DNA of 64,000 nucleotides, taken from assembly GCF_009017415.1 (NCBI RefSeq), contig NC_092403.1, forward strand, positions 186,001 to 250,000, given 5' to 3'. Both the position numbers and the translations under genes were made by a program. Shown piece after piece: positions 30,188 through 43,320 of the stretch. How positions within the stretch are numbered: the first letter of the stretch is position 1; the number at the start of each line of letters is the position of its first letter. The stretch is from Aspergillus flavus. Its lineage: Eukaryota; Ascomycota; Eurotiomycetes; Eurotiales; Aspergillaceae. The notes beneath the pieces are model-generated. The model was given only the letters and a program-made list of their open reading frames with translations. It was not told where the DNA came from and searched no databases.

Positions 30188-32324
30188 CTATCCACTTTGA
30201 TGGAGTGCTGGTGAGGAAGGACAGCGCTGGCTATAAAAACGAGTGAGGGGCGACATGGGTCGCGAGGAGCTGAGCGATGTTGTCGAGACGTTCTTCAGCG
30301 GCGGGTATAACGTCACCTCGCTTACATTTCTGGGGCTCGGGGCTCTGCTTGTCGGCCATATCGAAAGGCAGGCTCGGGGCGCCAATCCATCTTGGCCAGT
30401 CTCGCGGTTGAGACAGTGTACCTTTGGTAGAGGCATTAGCTCACGAAACTAGGGGAAATGAGAAAATGGGATCACATACCCAACCGTGGTCATAGACCTG
30501 GAATATCGTTACAGACTGACCTAGACCCAGCTTAATCTGAGTATCATTGGCAGGAGAGTGCTCCATCTCGACGCTGTATGTCTTGAATGTGGCAGGTGCA
30601 TAGGAGGCGACAATCCTGTTGTCTTCGTCATCTGGAATCGTTGACAGCTTCTTATCTTTCTCTTCAGCCGAGGATCCTTTATAGAGCGAGTTTCTACTGC
30701 CAATTCTGGGCAGTTTGGCGAGCCCGGTGACACGATCCTTGAAGGATCCCCTCGTCTTGAGCGGCGGGCGCTGGAATCCGTTATTATGGTCACCATCGTC
30801 ACCGGAAGTACTGCGGGAGATATTGGGGCTCTCTGTGGCATGATCGCTATCATCGTCCGACGTGCTGCGAGGTTCACTGTTGCTCTTATTGGACTGCTGA
30901 ATTCCAGGGGAGTGACAGGGTGTACTATGTTCACTATAAGTACTGCGGCGGAAATGCGTGCGGCTGTCATTGGACTGTTTCAGGTCGCGATGATGTGCGG
31001 TAATTCCATCGATAATTATCTCGTTAGGGGCGCTATTGCAGTGACGGTGGCCTCGTTTGGGCTGTTGTTTTGAACGGGTTGGCCGAATGCTCGCGACGCG
31101 CTCTGTGAACCGCCTGTAAAGTCCAGGACGGTGATCGTTTGCTTCATCGTCTGAGCTGTCGTCCGATGAACTGCAGCCATCGTAGTTCAGTTCAGTAGGC
31201 TGCCGGAATGTTGGATGACGAGAGGGTGTGCCCGCGACTGTACTGGCGTCGGAAATGCTCGAACCATCAGTATGACTCTTTGCTGGTGTCCTGTCATCCT
31301 TCGTCGCGACGTCTTGAGACTTCCCATGTAGAGCAGGGTGAATAGATGCTATTTGCCTCTCCTCTGGACTGCGATTGCTGCACACCTCGTCCTTCTCATT
31401 AGTCGACCGTAAGGAAACCACGCTAAATAATGCTGTTTTGCTTGCTAAAAATAGGTGTGGCAGGGTATTAAGGCCACTGTTTCTTTCCAAATGTGCAGAC
31501 TTCGGTTCCTCATCTCTTCTCATGCGCTCTTTGGCCCTGGCTACTGCCTTGGCTCGTTGCCGCTTTCGGTATAATGAAAGTAGGACCAAGCCAGCTATGA
31601 GTCCGACCACAGCGCAAACCGCAACAGCAGCCCATGCGCTGTTGTCCAGCTTTTTAGGTGCCTGATGGCCTGTTCCGGTGCTCATCGCGGCGGTATCAGT
31701 TGCCGTGGCGGTCGCCTTGTGACTGACGCGAGTCTGCAGTGTTGTGGGTTGAGTGCTGGTACTGGTGGATTGACTGTGGGTGGTCGTCGTGTCACTCGAA
31801 GTGGTTGTCGCCTGACTGGTAGTGCTCGTCGTCGGACTGGTAGTACTCGTCGTCGGACTGGTCGGCGTCCATTGGCTGAGAGTGCTCGTCGCTGCACTTT
31901 GCGTGTTTGTCTGCAGTTGAGGTGTCTGCAGTTGAGGTGTCTGCAGTTGAGATGCCTGCCCGGCGGGCTTCCACGTGTATTGACCGTTGTCTTCTGTTGA
32001 ACCTTGCTGAAGCGCAGTACTGGCACCCGGTACTTGTGCAGCCACGCCCTGGCCAGGGGCTTGCGCCACACCCAACCTCTGGCCCCAGGAGGTCTGGCCC
32101 CAGGAGCCCTGGGCACCGGTCCCTGTGTATTGCCCATTCTGATTTTGACCGTTGTTTGCAACGGGTGCCGCACTTGGAGCACCCCATCTTTGTACGACCC
32201 GGCTGGCCAGTGGCTGGTACCAACGAGCAGCCTCGACCGGGCTGCTTTCGAATGACCCCTCTACAGCTTGCATAGCGACAAGGACTTCTGTGACATACAC
32301 CAAAGTGGCATTAGTTATACTCAA
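30188..32324 (-). CDS. Single-pass membrane protein with C-terminal SH3 domain
   Basis: Exons 32324-30480 and 30421-30188 (58 bp intron) give 692 residues. Residues 1 to about 225 are Ser/Thr/Gln-rich with short tandem repeats, and are likely extracellular and O-glycosylated. One hydrophobic helix spans about 231-252 and is followed by basic RKRQRAK, predicting an N-out, C-in orientation. A long Ser/Asp-rich cytoplasmic region leads to an SH3 domain (about 580-640): TYSVEMEH, LGLGQSVTIFQVYDHGWV and ETGQDGLAPRACL. The splice reconstitutes the core between HGW and CLNRETG. The layout resembles fungal membrane adaptors with a mucin-like ectodomain (Sho1/Fus1-like), but it has one membrane helix rather than Sho1's four. 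No clear signal peptide is seen at this start, so a missed upstream exon is possible. Confidence 0.82.
31911..31951 (-). repeat. 15-bp tandem repeat inside the SH3 protein ectodomain
   Basis: Two complete and one nearly complete copies of a 15-bp unit (CTGCAGTTGAGGTGT) encode the residue repeat QLQTP on the minus strand. A further 21-bp unit repeat at about 31815-31860 encodes SPTTSTT. Both keep the reading frame. Confidence 0.85.
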
Positions 32325-35300
32325 TTGGGGGTGAGAACAGAAACAAAGAGAACGCCGGGCGTTTCGTGGCTTTGTACAAATAGATCAGGTTGGCTGATTC
32401 AATTTCGAGTATTTAGCTGAAGTTAATATGGAATGCTTCTTGCCGTATTTGGTTGTTTGTACCATGCTCTAACTTGCTCTCGAAAATTGGGATGCAGATC
32501 CGAGAATGCAAGACAGCTCAAGAATCCAGCTTCGCTACAGGCATTCATTTGGATATACGGAGTACGAACAGATCGGTGGACATCAACCACGAGGGCGAGG
32601 GGGTTGATAGTCCATATTTCCTTGCCCCTTGTCTCGAAAACCATACTTACTATGTTTACCTTTAGCTATGCTCTATTCAACATGGAATATTCGAATATCG
32701 CCGGTTCTGCTTTCCCTTCTTTCCACATGGCGTCTGCACCCCCGACGGCACTCCCTGAGCTCGAACACGCATTGGATTGCGTACTTTATCCTCATTCAGC
32801 TATATTCATTACTCTATAACCACATTTCCGCGGTCATCTGTGCACGACTCTGTTGTGTATATGTTTTTGTTTATGGAGAGCGGTTCATTTATCCGAGGAA
32901 TCTGAATCATCTAGATTCAGGTTAGGGCTGCATTCCAGTTCCGACGACCCACCACGGCCATGGAAAAAAACAACAAGCTGATTGGGTCCACCCAAGAACT
33001 TGCGATGAAATCCTCAAGGGGTAGGAAATAACTGTCTTTCCTTTTTTGGTTGTTGTGTTGAGGTTTCCAATGTCGCTGGTGCATTGTCGGAACCGACTTT
33101 TTATCACCGGCCGAATATCCGTCTCCCAGGCTCCCACATCACACTCATACACATCACTGTGATTTTAAATATCACACTACATCTTCAAAACGCTCCAACA
33201 AGCATGACATTTGTCGATGATGGCTGTGGGAACGTAATTATGCGTAAATAATTTTTAGTATTATGATTTTTCTCCTGGCGCTCACAGGTATGGAATGTCC
33301 CGCTGGTACCAAAGCGGATACGCTTCCTCGCCTCAGGAATGCCCACGGGTATGCCAATCGTTACCATTTATTACTACATACAATAGGTGTAGTAAACCCT
33401 GTTAAATCTACTTGGGGATAGTTTAGCGGCCAGCATAATGAAAGATCGATGCTGATCCTATACAAGTGGCGCAATAGCGAGCTATTTGACAAGAACATTA
33501 GAGACGTGCTAAGCGACGCCTTGACCCTAGAGTGGAGCCTGGACAAAAATGTCACTCCTTTAGAAAGGCGATATCAAGGGGCTACACATCGAGAGCATAC
33601 TACAAACCTACTACTTTCTACGATTGTGTACTACTATGACATGGCTGGCTGGGTGCGCATTCGCCATAAACTGCATTTCCGAAGGTATAAGCGGTAGCCC
33701 GGGAAGCACCCGCTTCGGTCGTTACTTAGCAAGTACAACTTCTTCTGTATACCTTTTGCCCCTGGTTTTCGTAATTGGCCTTATGTAGTTATTTTCGGCT
33801 TTCGCTTATTTATCTATTTGTTTTATTCTTCTTTGGAAAATGCTTGTTTGTGCTTGACCTGGCCCACCCCACTGCGATCGACCGGACTGTTGTATCTAGC
33901 TTTAAGATAGGATCTCAATCAGCTTCACATCAATGAAATTTAATAGGAGAGAATAAGCAGCGCCACCTAATTCATCTTCGGCCAGTAGTAATACATTTAG
34001 TATGAATTGAAATGGCTTGTTTACTTTCCTTCCTATTTCAATTTATTGCAAGCTTCAAAATGTTTTGGCGCCCGGAGCAAGCCACGCCGCTTCAAGAGGG
34101 TCATATCATGACAATGTCAGTCAAAGCCACTGACGTCTGCGCAATATAGATTCTGGTACTTCTGATCCATGTACTTGGGATATGATCATTTAATCTCTGA
34201 CACCTCGACTACAGTTGACTTTGTCCAGCAAGCAGTTGTTCACATCCGAACTAAGTAATGATGCACCGTCTTCGCTGGCGATCGGTGCTTCCGAATAACT
34301 GCCGTCTCTACAGCAATAAGACTTTCCATGATAATTAATTGTACGGGGTATAATAAATTAATTTAAATATTTAGGGCATTTGATCTGCGTTCTTGATTTA
34401 TTGATATTCGTAGTAGTAATGTGTCACAATTCCATGTCAGACTAAAATATATTGGTCTGACAGGTGGGCTGTTTAGTGCAATGGATGAAAATATATATAT
34501 TGTGACAACTAGTGTTCTCACAACTACTAATGAACTGGACCATAGATAATGGATGTTCTAGAACTACGTACAGACATTGATACTCATAAGCTATTCCTTA
34601 CTTTTCATATTTGCTTCTAGCATCTCGTTATCTTGTTACTTTTCTACGGTTGTTTTGTGATTTGTTGTGGTGTTTGTTTTGATCCATCCCTATACTAACA
34701 ATACGAACTCAACATCAATTTGACAATTACCCAAGCGTAGACTTCAGCAGCTGTTGATCCTCTCTTTCCTCGGCATAACTATTACAAACAAGAATTCCAT
34801 TACCTTGTTATGCACATTAGTGGTCCAAAACATCGGAACATTCCAATTCCCAATGTGTATCCCTTGCTCCGTGCACTGCGACAAATTGCTGCGAGCATCC
34901 GGATGAAACAGCCCCAACAAACCAGACGCTGTGTTCCCTAAGCAGGTGGGGCCTTCAGCTCTTTTGACAGCACGCCACAAGGAAATGGGCGTGGGTGGAA
35001 AGTTACCTGACTCGCGAAGGGAGATAGTATCCCTTGACGGAGTGGAATAAGGGGAATCAGATTATGAGAAGGACCTCAGAATATTTTGCTTATCGATAAC
35101 GGGCGTGGTCACTATTCTGCCACTGAAGGACCTTATTACCGGTAGTGACTGGGACAAATGAGTTTGAACATTGTTATGGTTATTAGGTTGTTTCTTTTGA
35201 AGGGCTTACGGGACCCACGGAGTACTGGTAAAGCTGGTAGGTGAAATGTGGTGCCGCAGATGCTTGAAGAGCAGGTTTTTCTCAGCGATCTAGGAATGTC

Positions 35301-38300
35301 TTGTTGCTCGGACTCAGCTGCCAGAGCACATAGTGATTGTTTATTTTTCGATGTGACATGTCGCGTCGCGTCAATGAGTCTCCACTTTTATAGGGATGTC
35401 GAGAACATGGCAACGAAGAAGCATTCACAAGTACCACACAATCGGGACCCTCTACCGTCCCAATGCGCGGCCACCGATTGATCGGCATTCACGACAATAC
35501 TAGTAGCTAAGTCCTCCTCGATGTCGACAGCTCAGTTTGCGATGACATGTCGGATTGCATTCTGTCCCTCCCATACAACACCTTGCGCGTACATCTTCCC
35601 CGTCACATTTATCGCGGCTTGAAAATTACCAATCAGCTCTGGATCGATGGCCAAAAGCATGCCTAACATGAAGATAGCTTCCAAGACCGCCTCTCTCATC
35701 CACGATTAGACGTGGCAAGAATTCGTAGACGGTGTGGTCACAGATTTACGTGGCAATACCCCGGGCCTTTGTATCTCATGCTGTATGCGCGTGATTTAAA
35801 GATGCCATACGCAGCCCTCGGGGCTAACAGTTTAACGGGACTGACACCAGATTCACTTACAGCAACTGATGCTGGTGCACCGCTGGCATAAAAGAAGTAT
35901 TTGTTCCCGTCCCCTTCATATCGCGCGAGGGAAGGAAGCGAGTACATCCCGGTAAGGCTCGACCATCTTAGGCTAATATGAGCTGGAATTAGAGGCCGAT
36001 AGGTAAGAAGCCAAACATCCATCAGTTCTTTGCTCTTAGTTTCCCCGGGACCGTGGACTCTTTCTCTCTTCCTCCGGGCCCTGGTTTCTGTCCGGCGTCC
36101 GGATCGTATATCTTACCTACCATTGTAAAACATTCTCCTGGAAAGATGATACCATTCAAAGAGCGCATAGTCAGTCCTGCTCTAGAGCACTTAAGTAACC
36201 GATGGCTTGAACCAGTGTGTCCAGCAAGCGGCCTAAAGCCCTGCGGGGGAGCGCCATTTGGGTACACTTTGGTTTACATCTGACTTCAGTAGACGGGCAA
36301 CTTGGATTGTTATCTACACACGATGAAGATCATAAGAGTTATAATTTGCAGGGTATCTTATCAACCCACTCAGTCGCACGCAAGTCAGCACGAATGGCAG
36401 TACATGAGCCATTGGCCTTCCCTTCCAATCAAAGAGTAGCTATTCTTGCTTAATCCCATATCACAGCCAAAGCAACCCCCTCTGTCTTCATACCCCTGCC
36501 CACCGATACATGGGCTCAGTTTGTGATCTCCCAACGTAGCACCGTATGAAAGACAACCCTAAAAATGGAAGCATTTTGGTTCGTTATTTTAGTAGCCGCA
36601 ATAAGTTCCTGCCACACTCGGCACCTGGACGTGGAAGGCCATTGTCGCAATACATGATGTGGTCTTTGCCAGTATTGCCGATGTGTAATTTCCATGTCAG
36701 TAAGTGATCGCGAAATTGATAAATAGTGATACTAGTTAGCCTGTTCTGCTTCACTAGAGAATTGAACTCACTGTTAATGCCACATGCGCGCGTGCCAGGT
36801 GCAGGCAAACGCGAGGCCGAACAGGGCGGCGAGGGACGGTGATTATGGATCGCATTATGTATGATAGGCTTTTAGCGATATGTATGTAGGAAGATGGCGA
36901 TGAGGTTATACCAAAATTGGTTGGGGTAGAATTGAAAATGAGAATATAAGTCGTGGCCATACCTAGGGTTTATATAGCCACGTTGGTTGATGAATATATT
37001 GTCAAACGGAATATGCGGTATAGGTAACGCATTACTGCAATATGCATGGGGAATTACATCTATCACTATACTAAGTTCTATCAGGCCAGCTTCACGCCCG
37101 ATACTGTCCATTCACAGGACCTTGCCCTCGTCTGATCTCTCAAATTGAGTTCGTACATCCAGCCATACCTCTTGGCTAGCAGCCACCCAACTGACACTAA
37201 CGTATTCGGTCTTCGGTTTGTCGATCCCGATGCGCATCAAGGGTTAGCCTAGACCATGGGGACGGCATCCTCTTCCACCTAATAAGAAATGACCATAGAG
37301 CTCATCGTACAAGAGCTAGTTACGCAAGTTTCAGTTCAGGTTCTCACGCACAGAATATCATGGGCTGCTTCGCTTCCGAATTTAATCCATTCGATCTTGG
37401 AGACGAACACCTCTCTGAAGTATTGCATGAGTAGCGCTCTCCGCATGTACTCGGCAGTGAGAATTCGCGTTGGACAAGGTTGGAGACGGAGATCCCCATG
37501 ACCTTGGCATTTGCTCTTTTTGTCATTTTAGTCAGCACTAGCAAGTGAGCTGCATCGTTCAAGCCATGAAGTGGCCCTATCCGAACCATGAGCTGATCAT
37601 ATAAAGTGATATTGGCACCAGATCGTCACTGCACAGCAGAATAGTGCGACATGGTAGCAAACAGGACGTTCTGAGCTGGAGCGGTATTCCCTATACGGAA
37701 GACCCTCATACTTCCAACGAGCATTGGTTATCTGAGCTTTTTACGCTCTTATAGAAACACTATTTGTCAACACAGGTGTCACGCTTATGTACTGGCCTTT
37801 GATCATATTGAATTGAGGAGCTCTGCTGAATCATTGGCTTGTAGCGTAGAGGAAGGAGCAGGTTGTTGTGTCAATGTATACAACACACAAATCGATAGGT
37901 CCTGGGGGCCGGTGCCATTGTGCCTATGCGGGGATAGCTATCATGAGCTATAACTGTCTAGCAGAGGATACATTGTTTGTGTCAAACGTTTCCTTCTATG
38001 TTTAGCCACGTCTGGTTGACAACACGTTCTATGGTTATTAATACTAAGTTTCTTTTGCGCCAGATTCTTTCGATTGGATAAACATGCCACTTTTTCACCG
38101 TCTATTCTCATATGTCATTCGTATTCATGTTGAATGAAATAGTTTAGGACATTGAGTGCTACCTCGAATCTCGCTACTTCAGTCTTGTACCGTCCCGATG
38201 CATGCCTAGTTTACCATCATTACCTAGGTTGTATCCAACAATCTCGCTTGTGTCGATGAGATTGAAAAGCACACGCCTGGGAGCCAGACGTTTTGGCTTA

Positions 38301-40605
38301 CTTCGACTTCAATCGAGGATAATTTGCTTGAGCATAGCATACTGGTGATAGGCTTTGGTCGCTGAATCGACGGGCCCACCACAGCCTTGTCATCTAAGTG
38401 CTACCTGCATTCGTAGCGCACTGAAGACTACCCATTCTAAAGCATATGCAGACCTCGCGCAAGAAACATTTGCACTCTGATGATGATGCCGTTATCCTTT
38501 CCCACCGAATTGAACCTTACAGACCTTGCTGTTATCTTGAGTACCAGCCCGTGATGTGATGAAGTGATCCTGGCATGTGGCAACCCATGGACACTCTCCC
38601 GTTCTGTACCACAGCTCTAATATTAACACCCTTGCGCATCATAATGAAACGACAATGGATTCTTCATGATGGTCGGGCGTGGCGGGAGAGCCGAAATGGC
38701 TTACATTCCACGGCCCGTGTTCGGTTCTGAAGCGAAGAGATCCGTAATCATAAGGCCTCGCCCCTACATTCTCCAGTGCTCGGGAGGGTGCGTGAATCAG
38801 ACAACACATGATTCAATTCAGATCATGTTACAGCTACTCCTATTGCCTGAACCGGAGTTATACTATGGTTTCATGACATTTTATCGCCTCGGGAAAGAAT
38901 TCCGGGTGTAAGAGACCAGACGACGTTTTGAGTTGGTAGTATGACGAGAAAATCGATCGTTTTGTCTCCAGTATCAGGCTGATTCCAAAGCTTAATCACA
39001 AGAAATGGAGCCGACTCGGTCAAGAGACGGTTGGGCCTGAGTCGGGCCTTGTATAGCGCCACTTGGGATGCATGAAGTATTTATCCCGAAGGTTATAGGA
39101 GGGCCGCTACGATTGTTGCGCTTGGAGATTGGTTAAAAGCTGGTTGAGACACTGTCATGGATCGCTGACTTAGATGGCGGAGATAATATGGGGAAAGCCC
39201 CCGGTATCCTATCTTATTTGCTTACTCGAATGAACATGAAATGTATAGCTAGCGACCGGAACCTGTTTCCGGTCACTATTCCTTATCTGATAGGAGAGCA
39301 TCAGTCTTATAGCAAGAAAGGGAAATAACCACCGAGATGGACATTTCGGTAGGCGTTGCGTTTTCTTTTCGTATCATATTTGAGTATCATGTAAGGACGT
39401 GAGCATCAGCTTGTTCTTGTTGACTCTGGAAACGCAAATAACTAACCCCTAGAAATTGGTCAAGCTCGGAGACCAACATTTTCTTACGCTGGCTCCAGTG
39501 GAATAAATTTATCCGAAGGCACAACGGCCTTCGGGCGGCATATTCCATGTGGATCTTGGATGAGACTATCTCTAGAGTCGAGGTTATCATTGGCCTATTC
39601 AATCTCAAACCCACGGATGCGACAATTGACCGGGTTAGTTTCACCGCGGAAATTAACATGTCTTGGCTTTTGAAGACAATCTGTTTAACAGAAACCGGCC
39701 TGACACGTTTACCGTCGACGGATGCTTCATCACGCCGAGTTGCATGGTTTCAATACTGGGATAGTGCGATACTACGGCAGTTATGAAACAGTGCCTGCAA
39801 TATTCTTTGGCCATAAGCTTAGATAAGGATATGCTCAATTTACCGAGCATGAAGACTCTCGGTAATCGAAGGAGGCTGTGCAGCAAAGACGCTTGGGATG
39901 CCAAGGCTTGATCGATTGCGTCGTAAATGTTCTGGCCTCATGTTGTCTCACGGGGTAGAACAACGGAGTCCGATGGAGAAAGGATCCCGCTCCTTAGGGT
40001 CCAATGAGCTTGATCTGGGGTTTTATCAGATCCTTCCAGGGACATACTAAGGATCTTGGCGTTCCAAAATTGAAGATCGGCCACCGTCTCATCGAGGACT
40101 GGACTGATATGATAGCAAACTATACACCATGGATGTGGTTGATCTTTGGTTCAATTTATGCAAAATATATTAAGCTGTACCCGCTAAGTCAGATTATGGT
40201 TCTCTTAGCCTAACGTTTTCAGGTAAGAGCTCTCGTAGAGCTTTGATCCTTCACTCTAATCACACTGTCGCGGACGTATTCCGCCACCATATACTGGATT
40301 GGTCATGATTAGCAAGCAGCATTGGCATGCTTGATTCGGGTTCCATGATCACCCTGTGCCATTTAAGTCAGGGCTCGTGTCACGACCCCGTGCCATGCCA
40401 AGAAGTGAAACTCGGTGCCATGTGGTCGGGAATGCACCTGGTGACGTCTAACTGAGTGCCGATGATATACCGATCCGGAGCCCGGTCCAGGTAGTGGCGA
40501 TGGTGTAGTGCTTATAATGGACGTCTTCGCCGGGTAGGTCGTAGTACAAAGGCTGGACTCCCACTTTAACGTTCTTTACAGATTCAACTCAGTCACTCTT
40601 TAACA
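32325..40605. other. Gene-poor 8.3 kb stretch
   Basis: No open frame longer than about 130 codons occurs, and none except the remnant at 35738-36285 resembles a protein. I looked for transposase, reverse transcriptase and integrase motifs in the translations and saw none. A perfect 8-bp hairpin (GACCGGAA/TTCCGGTC, 5-base loop) lies at 39254-39274. AT-rich patches occur around 33740-33850 and 34330-34700. The stretch may be old decayed transposon or former gene sequence, or may carry non-coding RNA that cannot be recognised by eye. Confidence 0.5.
35738..36285 (-). pseudogene. Unrecognised gene remnant
   Basis: Two minus-strand frames look like neighbouring exons. The first (about 36285-36144) includes GFRPLAGHTGSSHRLLKC and LTMRSLNGIIFPGECF and ends at a good donor (ATG-GTAGGT). 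The second (about 36022-35738) includes WSSLTGMYSLPSLARYEG and KYFFYASGAPASVAVSESG. I do not recognise the family. No start codon with upstream coding and no clear acceptor was found, so it is either a fragment or a small gene whose ends I cannot place. Confidence 0.3.
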
Positions 40606-41875
40606 ATGCGTTCCACGTTGTTTCTCCTCCCATTCCTTCCCACAGCTCTTGCAACTAGACCTTTCCTCAATGAGCCGGATACTGGGTATGAAAGGCAAAG
40701 TATTTTGATGCTACACAAGCTGACTGAAGATTGACCAGCATCGAGGATGTCCTCGGCGACACCCCGGCGGGCACCCTTCCAGACCTAGAACGCATCGTCG
40801 GCCTTCCTGATTTCGAATGGGCCGCCAGGCGCTACATGAACGCTTCCTCATACACATACTACCGTAACGGCGCGGCCGGAGAATGGTCTTACAGGAACAA
40901 CTTGGAGGCCTACGGCCGATTCCGCTTCAAGCCACGCATGCTGGTCGACGTCACCAACATTGAATCCACCCTTCCTACAACCATCCTGGGCCACAACTTC
41001 TCCGCCCCTTTCTATATTAGCCCCTGTGCTCGTGGGGGTCTGGCCCATCCCGAAGCCGAGAAGAACTTCGTCAAAGCTGCCTATGAAGAGGATATCCTGT
41101 ATATCCCATCGCTCTATGCATCGCTCTCCGTCGATGAGATCGCCGCTGCTAAGCCATCCAATGGCTCCCAGACTATTTTCCAGCAAGTGTATCTCACTGA
41201 AAATGACACCGAGACGAAACAGCTCTTCGAGAAGGTGGAAAAGCTGGGTAGCAAGGCGATCGTCTTCACCGTCGACTCCGCAGCAGACGGAAACCGTCAT
41301 CGCGCCGCTCGCTACGGCGTCGGGTCAGCAGACAGCTCATACACCTACATTACCTGGGATTACTACAAGAAGCTCCAGAACATGACTTCATTGCCTGTCG
41401 TCCTGAAGGGCATTCAGTCCGTCGAGGATGTTAAGCTGGCCGTTGCACACGGCGCCCCGGCCGTTATTCTTTCTAACCACGGTGGACGTCAGCTCGACGG
41501 TACCCCATCGCCTCTTGAAATTGCTCTTGAGATTCACGAGGAGGCCCCGGAGCTCTTCGAGCAGATCGAAATCTATGCAGATGGTGGTGTTCGGTATGGC
41601 GCGGACGTTCTGAAACTACTTGCACTGGGTGTTAGGGCTGTCGGTCTCGGTCGTCCGTTTATGTTTGCGAACACGTACGGTGTCGAGGGAGTTAAACATG
41701 CGATTCAACTTCTCAAGCATGAGATTGCCATTGATGCTGGTAATCTTGGTGTGGGCGATTTGAAGAAGCTGGATGCTTCTTATGTGAGTTTCTAGTTCCA
41801 TTCCCTGGCCTTACTGGGTGTTGTCTGTACTAATGGGTGTAGGTCAAATGGACAAACAATGGCTGGTATAGCTGA
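40606..41875 (+). CDS. Secreted FMN-dependent alpha-hydroxyacid dehydrogenase/oxidase
   Basis: Exons 40606-40685, 40739-41783 and 41843-41875 (introns of 53 and 59 bp) give 385 residues. A signal peptide (MRSTLFLLPFLPTALA) is followed by an FMN-dependent dehydrogenase barrel (PF01070). It has the PCARGGLAHPEAE substrate-side loop, FTVDSAADGNR, LKGIQSVEDVKLAVAHG with the FMN-contacting Lys, and SNHGGRQLDGTPSP with the catalytic His and Arg. YADGGVRYGADVLKLLALG and GLGRPF close the phosphate-binding site. The last ten codons (VKWTNNGWYS) lie in their own small exon. The family oxidises lactate, glycolate or mandelate-like acids. No cytochrome b5 domain is present, and a secreted location is unusual but known among fungal members. 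Confidence 0.9.
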
Positions 41876-42574
41876 ATGGGGACTCTTGGGACTACCGGCA
41901 TTTGACAAGGGGTCAGGGGAGACTAAGCAATGGTCAGCTACGGCCTTAACTTAAATTTGTATAATATTTATTGGCAGAGGCTGAGAGAAGCAAAGAGCAA
42001 TGTTTGTAATTTGAACAGTCATTGAGAGCTCACGTCTTCTATACCATCAGTCATGGCAGTTCAGATCGCAATTCCTAGTCTTTGTAACGAGGCTCATATC
42101 GATTTCTAGGAACCCGAGTGACTTTGTACATATGCGACCTTGCTACAAGGATAATTCTCTAGATGCCGTTGTAGGTATACCTTTAGTCTTAATCCTACGG
42201 CCTCCGCATAAGGAATGGGCACGCAATCTGCTGCATTCTCGAGCTGAAGACAACCTATAACAGATGGCCACTGACCGGAAAGAATATGCTGATCACAGTC
42301 GTCATGCCTGGGATAATTGTGGTCAGCGTTACATTGCATCCAGCTCAGTATGGTAGTCCATGGTCTGTCCACAGTGATGTGTGTGGGTAGAAGAATGTAG
42401 CATAAAATGAAGGTTGTGCTACCAGCAGGGATTAAATTCGCGACCGCAAGAACTCTGCCGGTACGCCTCTTTGTTTCCCCTCCACCGACCATTCTTCCTT
42501 CTTTCAAGCTCCCAATCTCAATACCCATCCGTACTAGCCAAACAGTCTCTGACCCCCCTTCAGCAGAATTTTAA
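41876..42574. other. Intergenic, no gene seen
   Basis: About 700 bp. A minus-strand frame at 42106-42528 shows no domain and overlaps the promoter of the acetyltransferase, so it is not called. Confidence 0.45.
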
Positions 42575-43320
42575 ATGACTACCTCTCCAAAATTCCGAAT
42601 CCGAGACGCTGGGGCCGTGGAAGGTGACGACCAGTTCGTTGTCGCAGCCTTTGACGCAGTCATCCCGTACTTAACCTCGATCGGAAGTCATGAGCAGTGG
42701 GGGACAATACCCTTTTCGCACCGCGAAGGCTGGGTCGATGAGACTGTACAGCAGATAGGGGATTCCTCAAAGAGTTCTGCCTTCCAGGGCGACCAAAATA
42801 AGAATGGCGTTTTACGTATCTTCATCGTCGAGAAAGAGTGCAACGCAGACGGTCCAGAGTATTTCGATCGTCCGCTGGCGCATTATCGAGTCTCGTCCGA
42901 CCGTCGAAGATATCTCTCTGTTGGCTTTGCGTTCGTGCGGGAAAACTGGATCCCGGGCTATATTGAGTCGCAGAAGCATCTGCAGATACCGGAGGCTGAA
43001 CGGGAGAACAACATCTACCTCGAAGTCATGGTTACGGATTGTCGGGTTGGTTCATTGCGCCGTGGAGCGGGAAGTGCTTTGATCCAGGGGATTCGAGACT
43101 ATGGCCGCAAGAAGCAGAAGAAGGCTTTTTGGTTGGATGGTTGGGCTGGGAATGATAAGAAGCTGGTTCAGTGAGTGCCTCTACTGCTGTAGCTACCATC
43201 AATTGCTCATTTGAAACCAGTTACTATGAGAACCAAGGCTTCCAGGTGGTCGGAGACTTTAGCCTGCCAAGAGCGAATAAGGCGCCATGGGTAGGGACGC
43301 TGATGCGGATGGATATTTAG
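42575..43320 (+). CDS. GNAT-family N-acetyltransferase
   Basis: Exons 42575-43170 and 43221-43320 (50 bp intron) give 231 residues. The C-terminal half carries the GNAT features: NIYLEVMVTDCRVGSLRRGAG for the acetyl-CoA beta strand and pyrophosphate loop (an R/Q-x-x-G-x-G/A variant), LIQGIRDYGRKK for the next helix, and YYENQGFQVVGDF for the final motif, which is created by the splice. The N-terminal half is less conserved. The acceptor substrate is unknown. It is probably cytosolic. Confidence 0.85.

Noticed and set aside
31665..32275. Plus-strand frames opposite the SH3 protein ectodomain
   Set aside because: They are antisense translations of the Ser/Thr/Gln repeats and contain no recognisable domain.
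42106..42528. 140-codon minus-strand open frame upstream of the GNAT gene
   Set aside because: No domain, and it covers the region where the GNAT promoter must lie.
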